Assembly (NCBI GenBank): GCA_934098345.1
Contig: CAKONX010000010.1
Span: 1-26,739 of the forward strand
Origin: an uncultured Bacilli bacterium
GTDB taxonomy: Bacteria > Bacillota_I > Bacilli_A > RF39 > UBA660
Reading direction: 5' to 3'
DNA length: 26,739 nt
In this document: positions 1 to 5,885 of the stretch, piece by piece
Position numbering within the stretch: the first letter of the stretch is position 1
Layout of the letters: the number at the start of each line of letters is the position of its first letter
Notes under the pieces: generated by a model
Database searches by the model: none
Told to the model about the DNA's origin: nothing
The model's input: only the letters and a program-made list of their open reading frames with translations
Made by a program: the position numbers and the translations under genes

Positions 1-140
1 GCTGACGTAAATATAACTGAAAAGTCATCTGTATTTTCACTTACTTTTGCAGATCCATTTATTATTAAAGTTGTACTAATTGCTGCAAATCCAATAGAAA
101 TTATTAAAATTGCAACTATTATTGCAGTTTTTCTCTTCAT
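1..140 (-). CDS. 5' end of a short membrane-anchored/secreted protein (partial, runs off left edge)
   Basis: The ATG is at 140 and the frame is open to the window edge, giving about 46 residues. The N-terminus has a charged start (MKRK), one hydrophobic segment (about residues 6-25, ending GFAAISTTLIING) and a polar region containing KVSENTDDFSVIF. The same architecture and near-identical words (GFAAISTTLIIN, KVSEN, DD-SVIF) recur in the gene starting at 25157, so these are paralogs 25 kb apart. The function is not recognised. The N-terminal segment looks like a signal anchor for a surface-exposed domain. A weak ribosome binding site (GGTG) lies about 9 bases before the ATG, and an inverted repeat (167-188) overlaps the likely promoter. 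I am confident it is coding, but not of its role. Confidence 0.7.
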   Translation of the reverse strand, partial: MKRKTAIIVAILIISIGFAAISTTLIINGSAKVSENTDDFSVIFTS

Positions 141-166
141 TTTTACACACACCATTCTACACTAAG

Positions 167-188
167 TATACAATATTTTCGTTGTATA
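167..188. repeat. Inverted repeat TATACAA-N8-TTGTATA upstream of the left-edge gene
   Basis: The two 7-base arms (167-173 and 182-188) are perfect. On the minus strand the arm nearest the gene overlaps a TATACT -10-like hexamer, so the repeat sits where an operator would control the gene starting at 140. That it is an operator is inferred from position and symmetry only; in such AT-rich DNA chance symmetry is possible. Confidence 0.3.
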
Positions 189-241
189 TTATATTTAATA
201 TTAATATTATGTGTAAATATTTACATATTATTTGAAATATA

Positions 242-268
242 AAAAAGAATGAAAAATTTTCATTCTTT
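242..268 (-). terminator. Rho-independent terminator of the ABC exporter
   Basis: A hairpin with stem AAAAGAATGAAA and its complement is followed on the minus strand by a run of T. It overlaps the stop codon of the exporter gene. Confidence 0.7.
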
Positions 269-1989
269 TACATTTCAGTTTTATATAGATTTTTATAGTA
301 ATCGCATGATTTAAGTAAAGTTTTGTGTGTTCCACTAGCTATTACTTTACCATCATCGATTACATAAATTATATCAGCATCAATAATGGTTGATAATCTA
401 TGTGCAACAATAACAACAGTATGATCTTTTACTAAATTGTCTATTGACTTTTTTATGAATTCTTGAGAATTGTTATCAAGCGCACTTGTTGCTTCATCAA
501 ATAATATTATTTTTGATTTTTTAGCTAGAGTTCTAGCAATTGCAAGTCGTTGTTTTTGACCTCCACTTAAATTAACTCCGCCTTCTCCTAAAACTGTATC
601 ATACTTCTTAGGTAAAGATTCAATATATTCATCTAAATATGCTTCTTTTATACAAGCTTTAACTTCTTTAAGTTTAATATCTTCATCGACTATTTTAAAG
701 TTTTCCATTATAGTACGATTAAATATAAATGGATCTTGTCTTATAATTGAAATATTCTTTCTAAGACATTCTTCACTTATATCTAAAATATTTACACCAT
801 CAATTGTAATTTCTCCCTTACTTGCATCAAATAATCTAGTAATTAAATTAAATAGTGTTGATTTACCCTGTCCACTTGCTCCAACAATAGCAATTTTTTT
901 ATTTGGTTCAATTACTAAATTGAAGTTTTTTAAAACACTGTCTTCGTTTGGATAAGCAAATGTTACATTTTTAAACTCTATTTCACCTTTAACTTTTTCT
1001 ATATTAGTTTTTCCAAATACTACATCATTATATTTTTTATTTTCTAATATTTCATTTACTCTATCTAAAGAAACACTTATTTTTTGATATGTTTGAGTAA
1101 AATCATTTAAACATTCAATAAACCACATATATCTATAAATATAATAAGTCATTGCAATAAAAAATGTTAAAGTTATTTGTTTATAATAAAGTAAAATTAT
1201 ACAAACTATAAATGTTCCAACTTCTAAAGTCGTTTTTAAGAAGCTAACAATTATATCAAAACGAGTTTCAAGATTAATTTCTTTTTTAGATATTTTAAAT
1301 ATATCATCTACATTCTTTTTAGCACTTGTAATTAAATGATCTTTTATACCTAATGTTTTAATTTCTCTTATACCCCTAATAGATTCATTTGCTAAAGAAG
1401 TGAATACATCTTGGCTAGCTTTTCTTTCTTTATGAGCATCTTTTAGTAATGGATTATATTTCTTTATAATAAAATATAATACAACTAAAAATGATATTAA
1501 AATTAATCCAACAATCCAAGAGTTAAAAAATACATAAACTAAAATTACTAATGCTGTAACAATTGATGAAATCATGTTAATCATTTTTCCAAAAGTAAAT
1601 GATAAAGAATCAGCATCACTTGTAATTCTATTAATAATTTCTCCACTAGACATTTCTTCAAATGCAACTGCTGGTAAATTAAGAGCTTTCTTATATGTAT
1701 TAAAACCAATTACTCTTGTAAGTTTACTTTCTATTTTTAAAAGTATTGAATTAGCTATTCCTGCTAAAAATGTACCAATTAATACTCCTATAATAAAATA
1801 TAAAATTAAATATATTACCGCGTTTCTTACATTTCCAGATGTTACTGCTTCTACTGCTGCTCCATTTAAATAACCTGTAAATATACCTGTAAGTCCACAT
1901 AAAAATATAAGTATACCAGAAATAATTAGTTTCCATTTATCTTCTTTAACAAGTTTCATTAAAGGTATCCATCTTTTTAATAACCTCAT
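268..1989 (-). CDS. ABC-B family exporter (fused membrane and ATPase domains)
   Basis: A 573-residue half-transporter that should work as a homodimer in the membrane, exporting a peptide, lipid or drug. An N-terminal six-helix membrane domain (about residues 18-290) is followed by an ATPase domain with Walker A GASGQGKST (370-378), signature LSGGQ (474-478), Walker B IILFDEATSALD (from 494) and H-loop VAHRLSTI. It has no C39 peptidase domain, so it does not process leader peptides. The ATG is preceded by a strong TAGGAGG. A consensus promoter, a 20-codon leader ORF and a hairpin lie upstream, suggesting regulated expression. It sits about 0.5 kb from the bacteriocin peptide genes, so a self-protection role is possible but not shown. 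The substrate cannot be read from the sequence. Confidence 0.93.
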   Translation of the reverse strand: MRLLKRWIPLMKLVKEDKWKLIISGILIFLCGLTGIFTGYLNGAAVEAVTSGNVRNAVIYLILYFIIGVLIGTFLAGIANSILLKIESKLTRVIGFNTYKKALNLPAVAFEEMSSGEIINRITSDADSLSFTFGKMINMISSIVTALVILVYVFFNSWIVGLILISFLVVLYFIIKKYNPLLKDAHKERKASQDVFTSLANESIRGIREIKTLGIKDHLITSAKKNVDDIFKISKKEINLETRFDIIVSFLKTTLEVGTFIVCIILLYYKQITLTFFIAMTYYIYRYMWFIECLNDFTQTYQKISVSLDRVNEILENKKYNDVVFGKTNIEKVKGEIEFKNVTFAYPNEDSVLKNFNLVIEPNKKIAIVGASGQGKSTLFNLITRLFDASKGEITIDGVNILDISEECLRKNISIIRQDPFIFNRTIMENFKIVDEDIKLKEVKACIKEAYLDEYIESLPKKYDTVLGEGGVNLSGGQKQRLAIARTLAKKSKIILFDEATSALDNNSQEFIKKSIDNLVKDHTVVIVAHRLSTIIDADIIYVIDDGKVIASGTHKTLLKSCDYYKNLYKTEM

Positions 1990-2016
1990 AAATACCTCCT
2001 AAATAAAGTTTTTTCT

Positions 2017-2079
2017 TTAGTTAATATGTGAAAAAATAAACCTATTTTCACTATAACTAAAATTGCAAATTGAATTCAT
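2017..2079 (-). CDS. 20-residue leader ORF upstream of the ABC exporter
   Basis: ATG at 2079, stop at 2017; the product begins MNSICNFSYSENRF and ends HIN. It lies in the 5' leader of the exporter mRNA, 27 bases before the exporter ATG, and has its own ribosome binding site (AGGAAAGG, about 8 bases before the ATG). The site lies in the loop of a hairpin whose arms are TTGAATTC and GAATTCAA; the 3' arm includes the start of the ORF. Leader peptides that control antibiotic-responsive ABC exporters by ribosome stalling are known (for example bmrB before bmrCD in Bacillus subtilis), and this arrangement resembles them. Whether it is translated is unproven. Confidence 0.45.
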   Translation of the reverse strand: MNSICNFSYSENRFIFSHIN

Positions 2080-2106
2080 TTTCTCACACCTTTCCTCAAG
2101 AATTCA
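2065..2106 (-). promoter_or_regulatory. 5'-leader hairpin enclosing the leader-ORF ribosome binding site
   Basis: Perfect 8-base arms TTGAATTC and GAATTCAA are separated by 22 bases containing AGGAAAGG and the leader ATG is adjacent to the 3' arm. Folding would present or hide the leader-ORF translation start. Confidence 0.4.
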
Positions 2107-2111
2107 AATTA

Positions 2112-2141
2112 AGTATACTCTTAAAAAATAATGTTTGTCAA
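2112..2141 (-). promoter_or_regulatory. Sigma-A promoter of the ABC exporter
   Basis: TTGACA (2136-2141), 18-base spacer, TATACT (2112-2117), both near consensus. It is the best promoter match in the window. Confidence 0.75.
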
Positions 2142-2165
2142 ATTTTTTTATAAATTTCATATAAT
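2135..2165 (+). promoter_or_regulatory. Divergent promoter for the thioredoxin-fold gene, sharing the -35 region
   Basis: TTGTCA (2135-2140), 19-base spacer, TATAAT (2160-2165) on the plus strand. Its -35 overlaps the -35 of the divergent exporter promoter, so the two could compete. The spacer is longer than ideal. Confidence 0.4.
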
Positions 2166-2222
2166 ATTCATGGTAATTTCATTTTTGAATAGTATCATCT
2201 TAGTTAGAAAAGGAAGTGATAT

Positions 2223-2447
2223 ATGAGAATAACAATAATAGGTAAAGATAAAAAAGTAAAACAAGAAATTAATAATATTGTTCACGACTTAAAACTTACT
2301 GACGTTATAATTACTAACAACAAAGATGATAAGTATAATATAAAATATACCTCTGCTATTATTATAGATAATGTTTTAATTGACGACGCCAAAGAACTTT
2401 CCTATAAAGAAATGAAAAACGTTATCTATCAATTTATAGAAACCTAA
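2223..2447 (+). CDS. Small thioredoxin-fold-like protein lacking the active-site cysteines
   Basis: A 74-residue soluble protein that starts with a beta strand (MRITIIGKD) and has a central region YTSAIIIDNVLIDDAKELS followed by a C-terminal helix. This pattern resembles the small thioredoxin_3/redox-active disulfide protein 2 family, whose members read G-x-G-C-x-x-C at the first loop and T-P-A-L-V-(I/V)-D-G later. Here the first loop is GKDKKVKQ and the protein has no cysteine, so it cannot do thiol chemistry as the family does. The assignment is by fold pattern only and is tentative. The ribosome binding site AAAGGAAG precedes the ATG, and it is transcribed divergently from the ABC exporter. 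Confidence 0.75.
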   Translation: MRITIIGKDKKVKQEINNIVHDLKLTDVIITNNKDDKYNIKYTSAIIIDNVLIDDAKELSYKEMKNVIYQFIET

Positions 2448-2473
2448 AAAAATTTTTAACTTACACACGTAAA

Positions 2474-2496
2474 AAGCTCTAGATTTTCTAGAGCTT
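2474..2496. terminator. Bidirectional terminator between the thioredoxin-like gene and the bacteriocin operon
   Basis: Perfect 10-base stem AAGCTCTAGA with a TTT loop. A T5 run follows on the minus strand (end of the bacteriocin operon) and CTTTT on the plus strand. Confidence 0.8.
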
Positions 2497-2499
2497 CTT

Positions 2500-2658
2500 T
2501 TAATTACATTTTGTTTTTGATGTTGCATATCTAAATGCACTTCCCATGGTTCTACCCAAGTCTAAAAGTGTAGTTATAAGTTTTACAAATGAATTAATCA
2601 TTTGAGTAGTTATTGCTCCACCAACAATGCTTTCAAGTTGTTCTTTACTTAGTTTCAT
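2500..2658 (-). CDS. Double-glycine-leader bacteriocin peptide B (52 residues)
   Basis: The precursor starts MKLSKEQLESIVGG, which fits the double-glycine leader consensus (LS-x-x-E-L-x-x-I-x-GG) cut by C39 peptidase exporters. Cleavage after GG (residues 13-14) leaves a 38-residue core that begins AITTQMINSF. The core is amphipathic and contains GRTMG (a GxxxG motif, residues 35-39), AFRYA (AxxxA) and ends KTKCN. GxxxG motifs are typical of the interacting helices of two-peptide (class IIb) bacteriocins. Its ATG overlaps the stop of the preceding peptide gene (ATGA), so translation is probably coupled; no strong ribosome binding site of its own is visible. It is the last gene of the operon, ending just before the terminator. 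The family is unidentified by name. Confidence 0.85.
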   Translation of the reverse strand: MKLSKEQLESIVGGAITTQMINSFVKLITTLLDLGRTMGSAFRYATSKTKCN

Positions 2659-2795
2659 TTATTGCACTTTAGTGGTCTAAAATATCCATCGAGAAATCCT
2701 GTTAAAATTGTAAGTATTCCGCCAATGATAACACTGACAGCAAAACCTCTTCCACCACCTACAACATTTTCAAGTTCTTTTCTATTTAAAACCAT
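2655..2795 (-). CDS. Double-glycine-leader bacteriocin peptide A (46 residues)
   Basis: The precursor starts MVLNRKELENVVGG, a double-glycine leader, and lies one base downstream of the exporter stop codon. The ribosome binding site AGAAAGGA lies inside the end of the exporter gene. Cleavage after residue 14 leaves a 32-residue core beginning GRGFAVSVIIGG, strongly hydrophobic in the middle, with SVIIG (SxxxG) and GFLDG (GxxxG, residues 33-37), and a basic end PLKCNK. Both this peptide and peptide B carry the word KCN near the C-terminus, with one cysteine each, so an inter-peptide disulfide or a shared receptor determinant is conceivable. The pair fits a class IIb bacteriocin; activity is inferred, not shown. 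Confidence 0.85.
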   Translation of the reverse strand: MVLNRKELENVVGGGRGFAVSVIIGGILTILTGFLDGYFRPLKCNK

Positions 2796-2796
2796 A

Positions 2797-4803
2797 TTAA
2801 TCCTTTCTAACACTTAATATTTCTTTAAACACATTTACATTTTTATGTGTAATATAAATAATGGTTGAATTAATATTTTGATCAATACTCTTTAAAACTT
2901 CTGTTTCTAAAGACAAATCAAGTTCACTTAAAACTTCATCAATAATGATAATACTTTTTCTTTTTAAAAGTCCTCTAGCAAGTATAATAAGTCCCTTTTC
3001 TCCACCAGATAAAGGGTTATTATTTGAGCTAATAAAAGTATCTAATTTTAAGGGGTATTTTTCTACTATACTATCGATTTTGCATATTTTTTTAACACGT
3101 TTTAGTTCTTCTTCACTTGCTTCTCTTCCAAACAAAATATTATCTTTAATTGTTCCATTTATAAATGATTCTTCTTGAGATAAGTATTCGATATTTTCTC
3201 GATAACTAGATTCATCAATATCTTTAATATTTTTATTTCCTATAGAAATAGTTCCTTCATAATTTTCATACTCTTTATTGATAAGTTTCATTATAGTAGA
3301 TTTTCCACTTCCACTTTCACCAGTTATTCTTACATGCTCATTTGCTTTTATTTCAAAAGATAAAGAATCAGTAATTTTCTTATAATTATTATAAGAAAAA
3401 GATACATTTTCAAATTTTATATTTCCTTGTTTAAAAGCATCTCCACCATCGACTTTAAAACTTATATTATAAAATTCATTTATCTTTCTTATAACTTTCT
3501 TTTGAATAATAAATGATGGTAATAAATTAATAACTGAATTAAATGATGAAAATAAATAATTAATTATAAAATATATAACAATAATATTTTCATAAGAAAA
3601 ACTACCATTAAAGGACTTAACTAACAAATATGTAATAATAGCAAATTCACTTACTCCTAAGAAAACCTTTTTTATTAATTCAATTTGAGAAACATTCTTT
3701 AATAAAGTTGCATTTATACTTGAATAATTTTTATACTTATCATTTAAAACATATTTTACATATTTAATCGCATTCATATGTTTAACACTATAAAAAGAGT
3801 GTAAATAGCTGTGTAAATAATTGTTATAGTCAGTAGATGCATACATATACTCATTAATTTTATAAGATAACTTTTTATAACATCTTATCATAACTAAAAC
3901 TACTATAAGAAACATAACTAAAATGAATAATGACAATTGAAACTTAATAAATGTAAGTGCACATATAAGCGATAAAATATAAATACTAGATAACATAAGT
4001 TCTAAAAAGAAGTTTGTTACTGTATACTCAACTTCTGAAAGTTCATTAGTTCTCTTTATTATTTCACCATTATCTTTTAAGTGTAATATTCTCAAAGGGA
4101 TTAAAAATAAATGATTAAGATAATTTTCATATATGTTATTCCCAGTTTTTCTATTAATTTCTATATTTAGAATATTTATAAGATACTCAATTAGCTGAAT
4201 AAATATACAAATAAAGAAAAATATTAAAATAAGAATAACTTTATTATTATATAAAGGCATGTAATAACTATTAATAAAACTTAGAATAACAAGCATTATA
4301 TTAAGTATTATTATAAGAAAAAGTTTTATTTTCTGTTTCTTTAGTTCACTTAATATATTCTGCCATAAAATATTTTTTACATGTTTTTTAATAAGTTTCT
4401 CTTTAGGAAATAAATCTATAATAACACCTGTAAAATCAGACTTAAATTTCATCACATCCTTTTTTATAAGTCCAACTGCAGGATCCATTATAAGAACAAA
4501 CTTTTCAGTTATTTCATATACAACTACAAAATGAGAAAGAGTGTTATTTATTTTTATATGTGCAATGTAAGGAAGAATTTCATTTTCTATGTCATCTATC
4601 TTTTTACCGACACAGTCAAATCCATGTTTTTTAGCACATTCAATTAAGTTGTATGCCGAAACTCCTTTACTTGTTGTTAAAGAATCAATTCTTAAATTTT
4701 CTAAAGATTCATATCCACCATAATATTTTATTATAGAAAGAAGTGAACAAACTCCACAGTCACTTACCTCTTCTTGTAATACTTCTACATTTTTTCTAAT
4801 CAT
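2797..4803 (-). CDS. Bacteriocin-processing ABC exporter with N-terminal C39 peptidase
   Basis: A 668-residue transporter in three parts. Residues 1-130 are a C39 cysteine peptidase: catalytic Cys16 in DCGVCS, His91 in HFVVV, Asp107 in MDPAV, and the oxyanion Gln10. A membrane domain with six likely helices follows (about 160-435). The ATPase domain has Walker A GESGSGKST (495-503), signature LSGGE (598-602), Walker B IIIIDE (618-623) and His653 in ITHK. Family members cut the leader after the double glycine and pump out the core; the two peptide genes directly downstream are the expected substrates. The start has a strong GGGAGG site. No separate accessory (membrane-fusion) gene is present. 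The signature reads LSGGE instead of LSGGQ, a common variation. Confidence 0.95.
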   Translation of the reverse strand: MIRKNVEVLQEEVSDCGVCSLLSIIKYYGGYESLENLRIDSLTTSKGVSAYNLIECAKKHGFDCVGKKIDDIENEILPYIAHIKINNTLSHFVVVYEITEKFVLIMDPAVGLIKKDVMKFKSDFTGVIIDLFPKEKLIKKHVKNILWQNILSELKKQKIKLFLIIILNIMLVILSFINSYYMPLYNNKVILILIFFFICIFIQLIEYLINILNIEINRKTGNNIYENYLNHLFLIPLRILHLKDNGEIIKRTNELSEVEYTVTNFFLELMLSSIYILSLICALTFIKFQLSLFILVMFLIVVLVMIRCYKKLSYKINEYMYASTDYNNYLHSYLHSFYSVKHMNAIKYVKYVLNDKYKNYSSINATLLKNVSQIELIKKVFLGVSEFAIITYLLVKSFNGSFSYENIIVIYFIINYLFSSFNSVINLLPSFIIQKKVIRKINEFYNISFKVDGGDAFKQGNIKFENVSFSYNNYKKITDSLSFEIKANEHVRITGESGSGKSTIMKLINKEYENYEGTISIGNKNIKDIDESSYRENIEYLSQEESFINGTIKDNILFGREASEEELKRVKKICKIDSIVEKYPLKLDTFISSNNNPLSGGEKGLIILARGLLKRKSIIIIDEVLSELDLSLETEVLKSIDQNINSTIIYITHKNVNVFKEILSVRKD

Positions 4804-4845
4804 TTTTACCTCCCTTCACTAATATCTTTACCGATAAAATTTTCA

Positions 4846-4893
4846 ATTACTTGTTTTTTAAGAAAAAAATTTTTTTAATAAAAAACAAGTAAT
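4846..4893. repeat. Long near-perfect inverted repeat in the bacteriocin/spoIIIAH intergenic region
   Basis: The outer arms are 15 bases and perfect: ATTACTTGTTTTTTA (4846-4860) and its complement (4879-4893). The centre is A7T7, itself a palindrome, separated from the arms by two mismatched bases on each side. The structure spans 48 bases between the divergent exporter and the plus-strand genes. It lacks a typical terminator T-run, so an operator or mRNA hairpin in the exporter leader is as likely as a terminator. Confidence 0.6.
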
Positions 4894-4950
4894 CGAGGAA
4901 TAAATTGCAATATATATGTGTGGAGAAAGAGTTAGAAAGGAAACACACTT

Positions 4951-5004
4951 ATGTTTTGGAGAATAATAAGAAAAGTTATTAAAATATTAGCTTTATTTTG
5001 CTAG
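4951..5004 (+). CDS. Possible 17-residue cationic micropeptide
   Basis: ATG at 4951, stop at 5004, product MFWRIIRKVIKILALFC. It has a good ribosome binding site (AGAAAGGA, about 9 bases before the ATG). The peptide has four basic and no acidic residues, with the basic residues spaced to give an amphipathic helix, and ends in a cysteine. It lies between the bacteriocin exporter and the sporulation genes. It could be a small membrane-active or regulatory peptide, or a leader ORF for spoIIIAH, but its reading frame is too short to exclude chance. No family recognised. Confidence 0.4.
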   Translation: MFWRIIRKVIKILALFC

Positions 5005-5025
5005 TAATAAATATAAATTCTCTCA

Positions 5026-5033
5026 CATATAAT
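5026..5033 (+). promoter_or_regulatory. Sigma-E-like -10 element before spoIIIAH
   Basis: CATATAAT matches the sigma-E consensus CATACAAT at 7 of 8 bases and stands about 11 bases before the GGAGGG ribosome binding site of spoIIIAH. The -35 region (GTAATAAA around 5004-5011) is a poor match. Sigma-E control of spoIIIA genes is known in Bacillus; the assignment here is by resemblance. Confidence 0.35.
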
Positions 5034-5055
5034 TTAGCAGTATGGAGGGTATTTC

Positions 5056-5547
5056 ATGATAAACAAGAAAAATTTATGGTTTTTGACATTAACAAGTATT
5101 ATTTTAGTTTTGGCAATATATTATGTAACAATGCCACTTGGGAATGATACATATGTCAGCAGTAATGTAGATGGTGATAAAGAAGTTATGGTTAATATTG
5201 AAGAAAGTGAAGCTTTAACAGCTGCTCGAATTGAAAAACAAGAGCAAGATTTAACAGAAATAAAAAAACTTCAAGAAATTCTTTTAAGCAATGATAAAAC
5301 CGTTGATGAAAAAAATGAAGCATATGAACAAATAAAATATATTAATGTTTCTAAATCTAATGAAGAAAAACTGGAAAAGAACATTAATAATAGCTTTGAA
5401 GTCACTTCATTTGTTCAAATCAAAGATAATACTATTAAAGTTGTAATTGCAAATAAAGAAGATTCCCTTGAACTTGCAAATAAAATCATCTCACTTGTAA
5501 ATAAAGAAACAAATAATGAGTTTTATGTTACAGTAAAATTTGAATAA
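5056..5547 (+). CDS. spoIIIAH: SpoIIIAH-like stage III sporulation protein
   Basis: A 163-residue protein with an N-terminal membrane segment (about residues 8-25), a charged coiled-coil-like middle (about 50-100) and a C-terminal ring-building domain (about 110-163, YscJ/FliF-like). In Bacillus subtilis SpoIIIAH (218 residues) sits in the mother-cell membrane and pairs with forespore SpoIIQ to form the feeding channel. The shorter length here comes mainly from the linker. It has a strong GGAGGG site. It is not next to the other spoIIIA genes, which are absent from this window. It leads a plus-strand run with gerE and gerM. Confidence 0.85.
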   Translation: MINKKNLWFLTLTSIILVLAIYYVTMPLGNDTYVSSNVDGDKEVMVNIEESEALTAARIEKQEQDLTEIKKLQEILLSNDKTVDEKNEAYEQIKYINVSKSNEEKLEKNINNSFEVTSFVQIKDNTIKVVIANKEDSLELANKIISLVNKETNNEFYVTVKFE

Positions 5548-5552
5548 CCCAC

Positions 5553-5579
5553 ACTATTTACCAAACATGTCATAGAATA
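5553..5579 (+). promoter_or_regulatory. Sigma-K-type promoter of gerE
   Basis: AC (5553-5554), 16 bases, then CATAGAATA (5571-5579) fits the sigma-K pattern AC-N16/17-CATAnnnTA. Bacillus gerE is transcribed by sigma-K RNA polymerase, which supports the match. Confidence 0.55.
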
Positions 5580-5616
5580 TATTGATTATATATAATTATG
5601 AAAGTGAGGTAAACGT

Positions 5617-5826
5617 ATGAATTCAAGTATACTAACAACAAGAGAAAAAGAAATATTTGAACTTTTGATTCTAAATAAAACTACTAAAGATGTTGCTAAC
5701 ATTTTACATATAAGTGAAAAAACAGTAAGAAATCATATATCTAACGTTATGCAAAAATTAGATGTAAAAACTCGTTATCAAGCTGTTATTGAACTTTTAA
5801 AAATGGGAGAATTAAAATTAAAGTAG
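5617..5826 (+). CDS. gerE: GerE, LuxR-type late mother-cell transcription regulator
   Basis: A 69-residue protein that is almost entirely a LuxR/GerE DNA-binding domain: LTTREKEIFELL start, recognition region ISEKTVRNHISNVMQKL, and tail MGELKLK. Length and sequence match Bacillus GerE (74 residues), which works in the mother cell late in sporulation and both activates and represses sigma-K genes for coat assembly. No receiver or ligand domain is present, which sets it apart from response regulators. The ribosome binding site is GTGAGG. A sigma-K-like box lies upstream, and a clean terminator follows, so it is probably a single-gene transcript. Confidence 0.93.
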   Translation: MNSSILTTREKEIFELLILNKTTKDVANILHISEKTVRNHISNVMQKLDVKTRYQAVIELLKMGELKLK

Positions 5827-5851
5827 TCGCTTAAAAAAGCGACTTTTTTTT
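5825..5851 (+). terminator. Rho-independent terminator of gerE
   Basis: Stem AGTCGCTT/AAGCGACT with an AAAA loop followed by T8 on the plus strand. Confidence 0.9.
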
Positions 5852-5885
5852 GACATTATTTCATATTATTAATTAGAGGTGTCTT

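Noticed and set aside
1574..1873. Plus-strand open frames opposite the ABC exporter, C39 exporter, DHH, helD, obg, PfkB and kinase genes (for example 1574-1873, 2945-3178, 11029-11223, 14916-15149, 17857-18144, 18396-18596, 20505-20714)
   Set aside because: They lie wholly or mostly antisense to genes with clear domain motifs, have no ribosome binding site, and give low-complexity hydrophobic or aromatic translations typical of AT-rich shadow frames.
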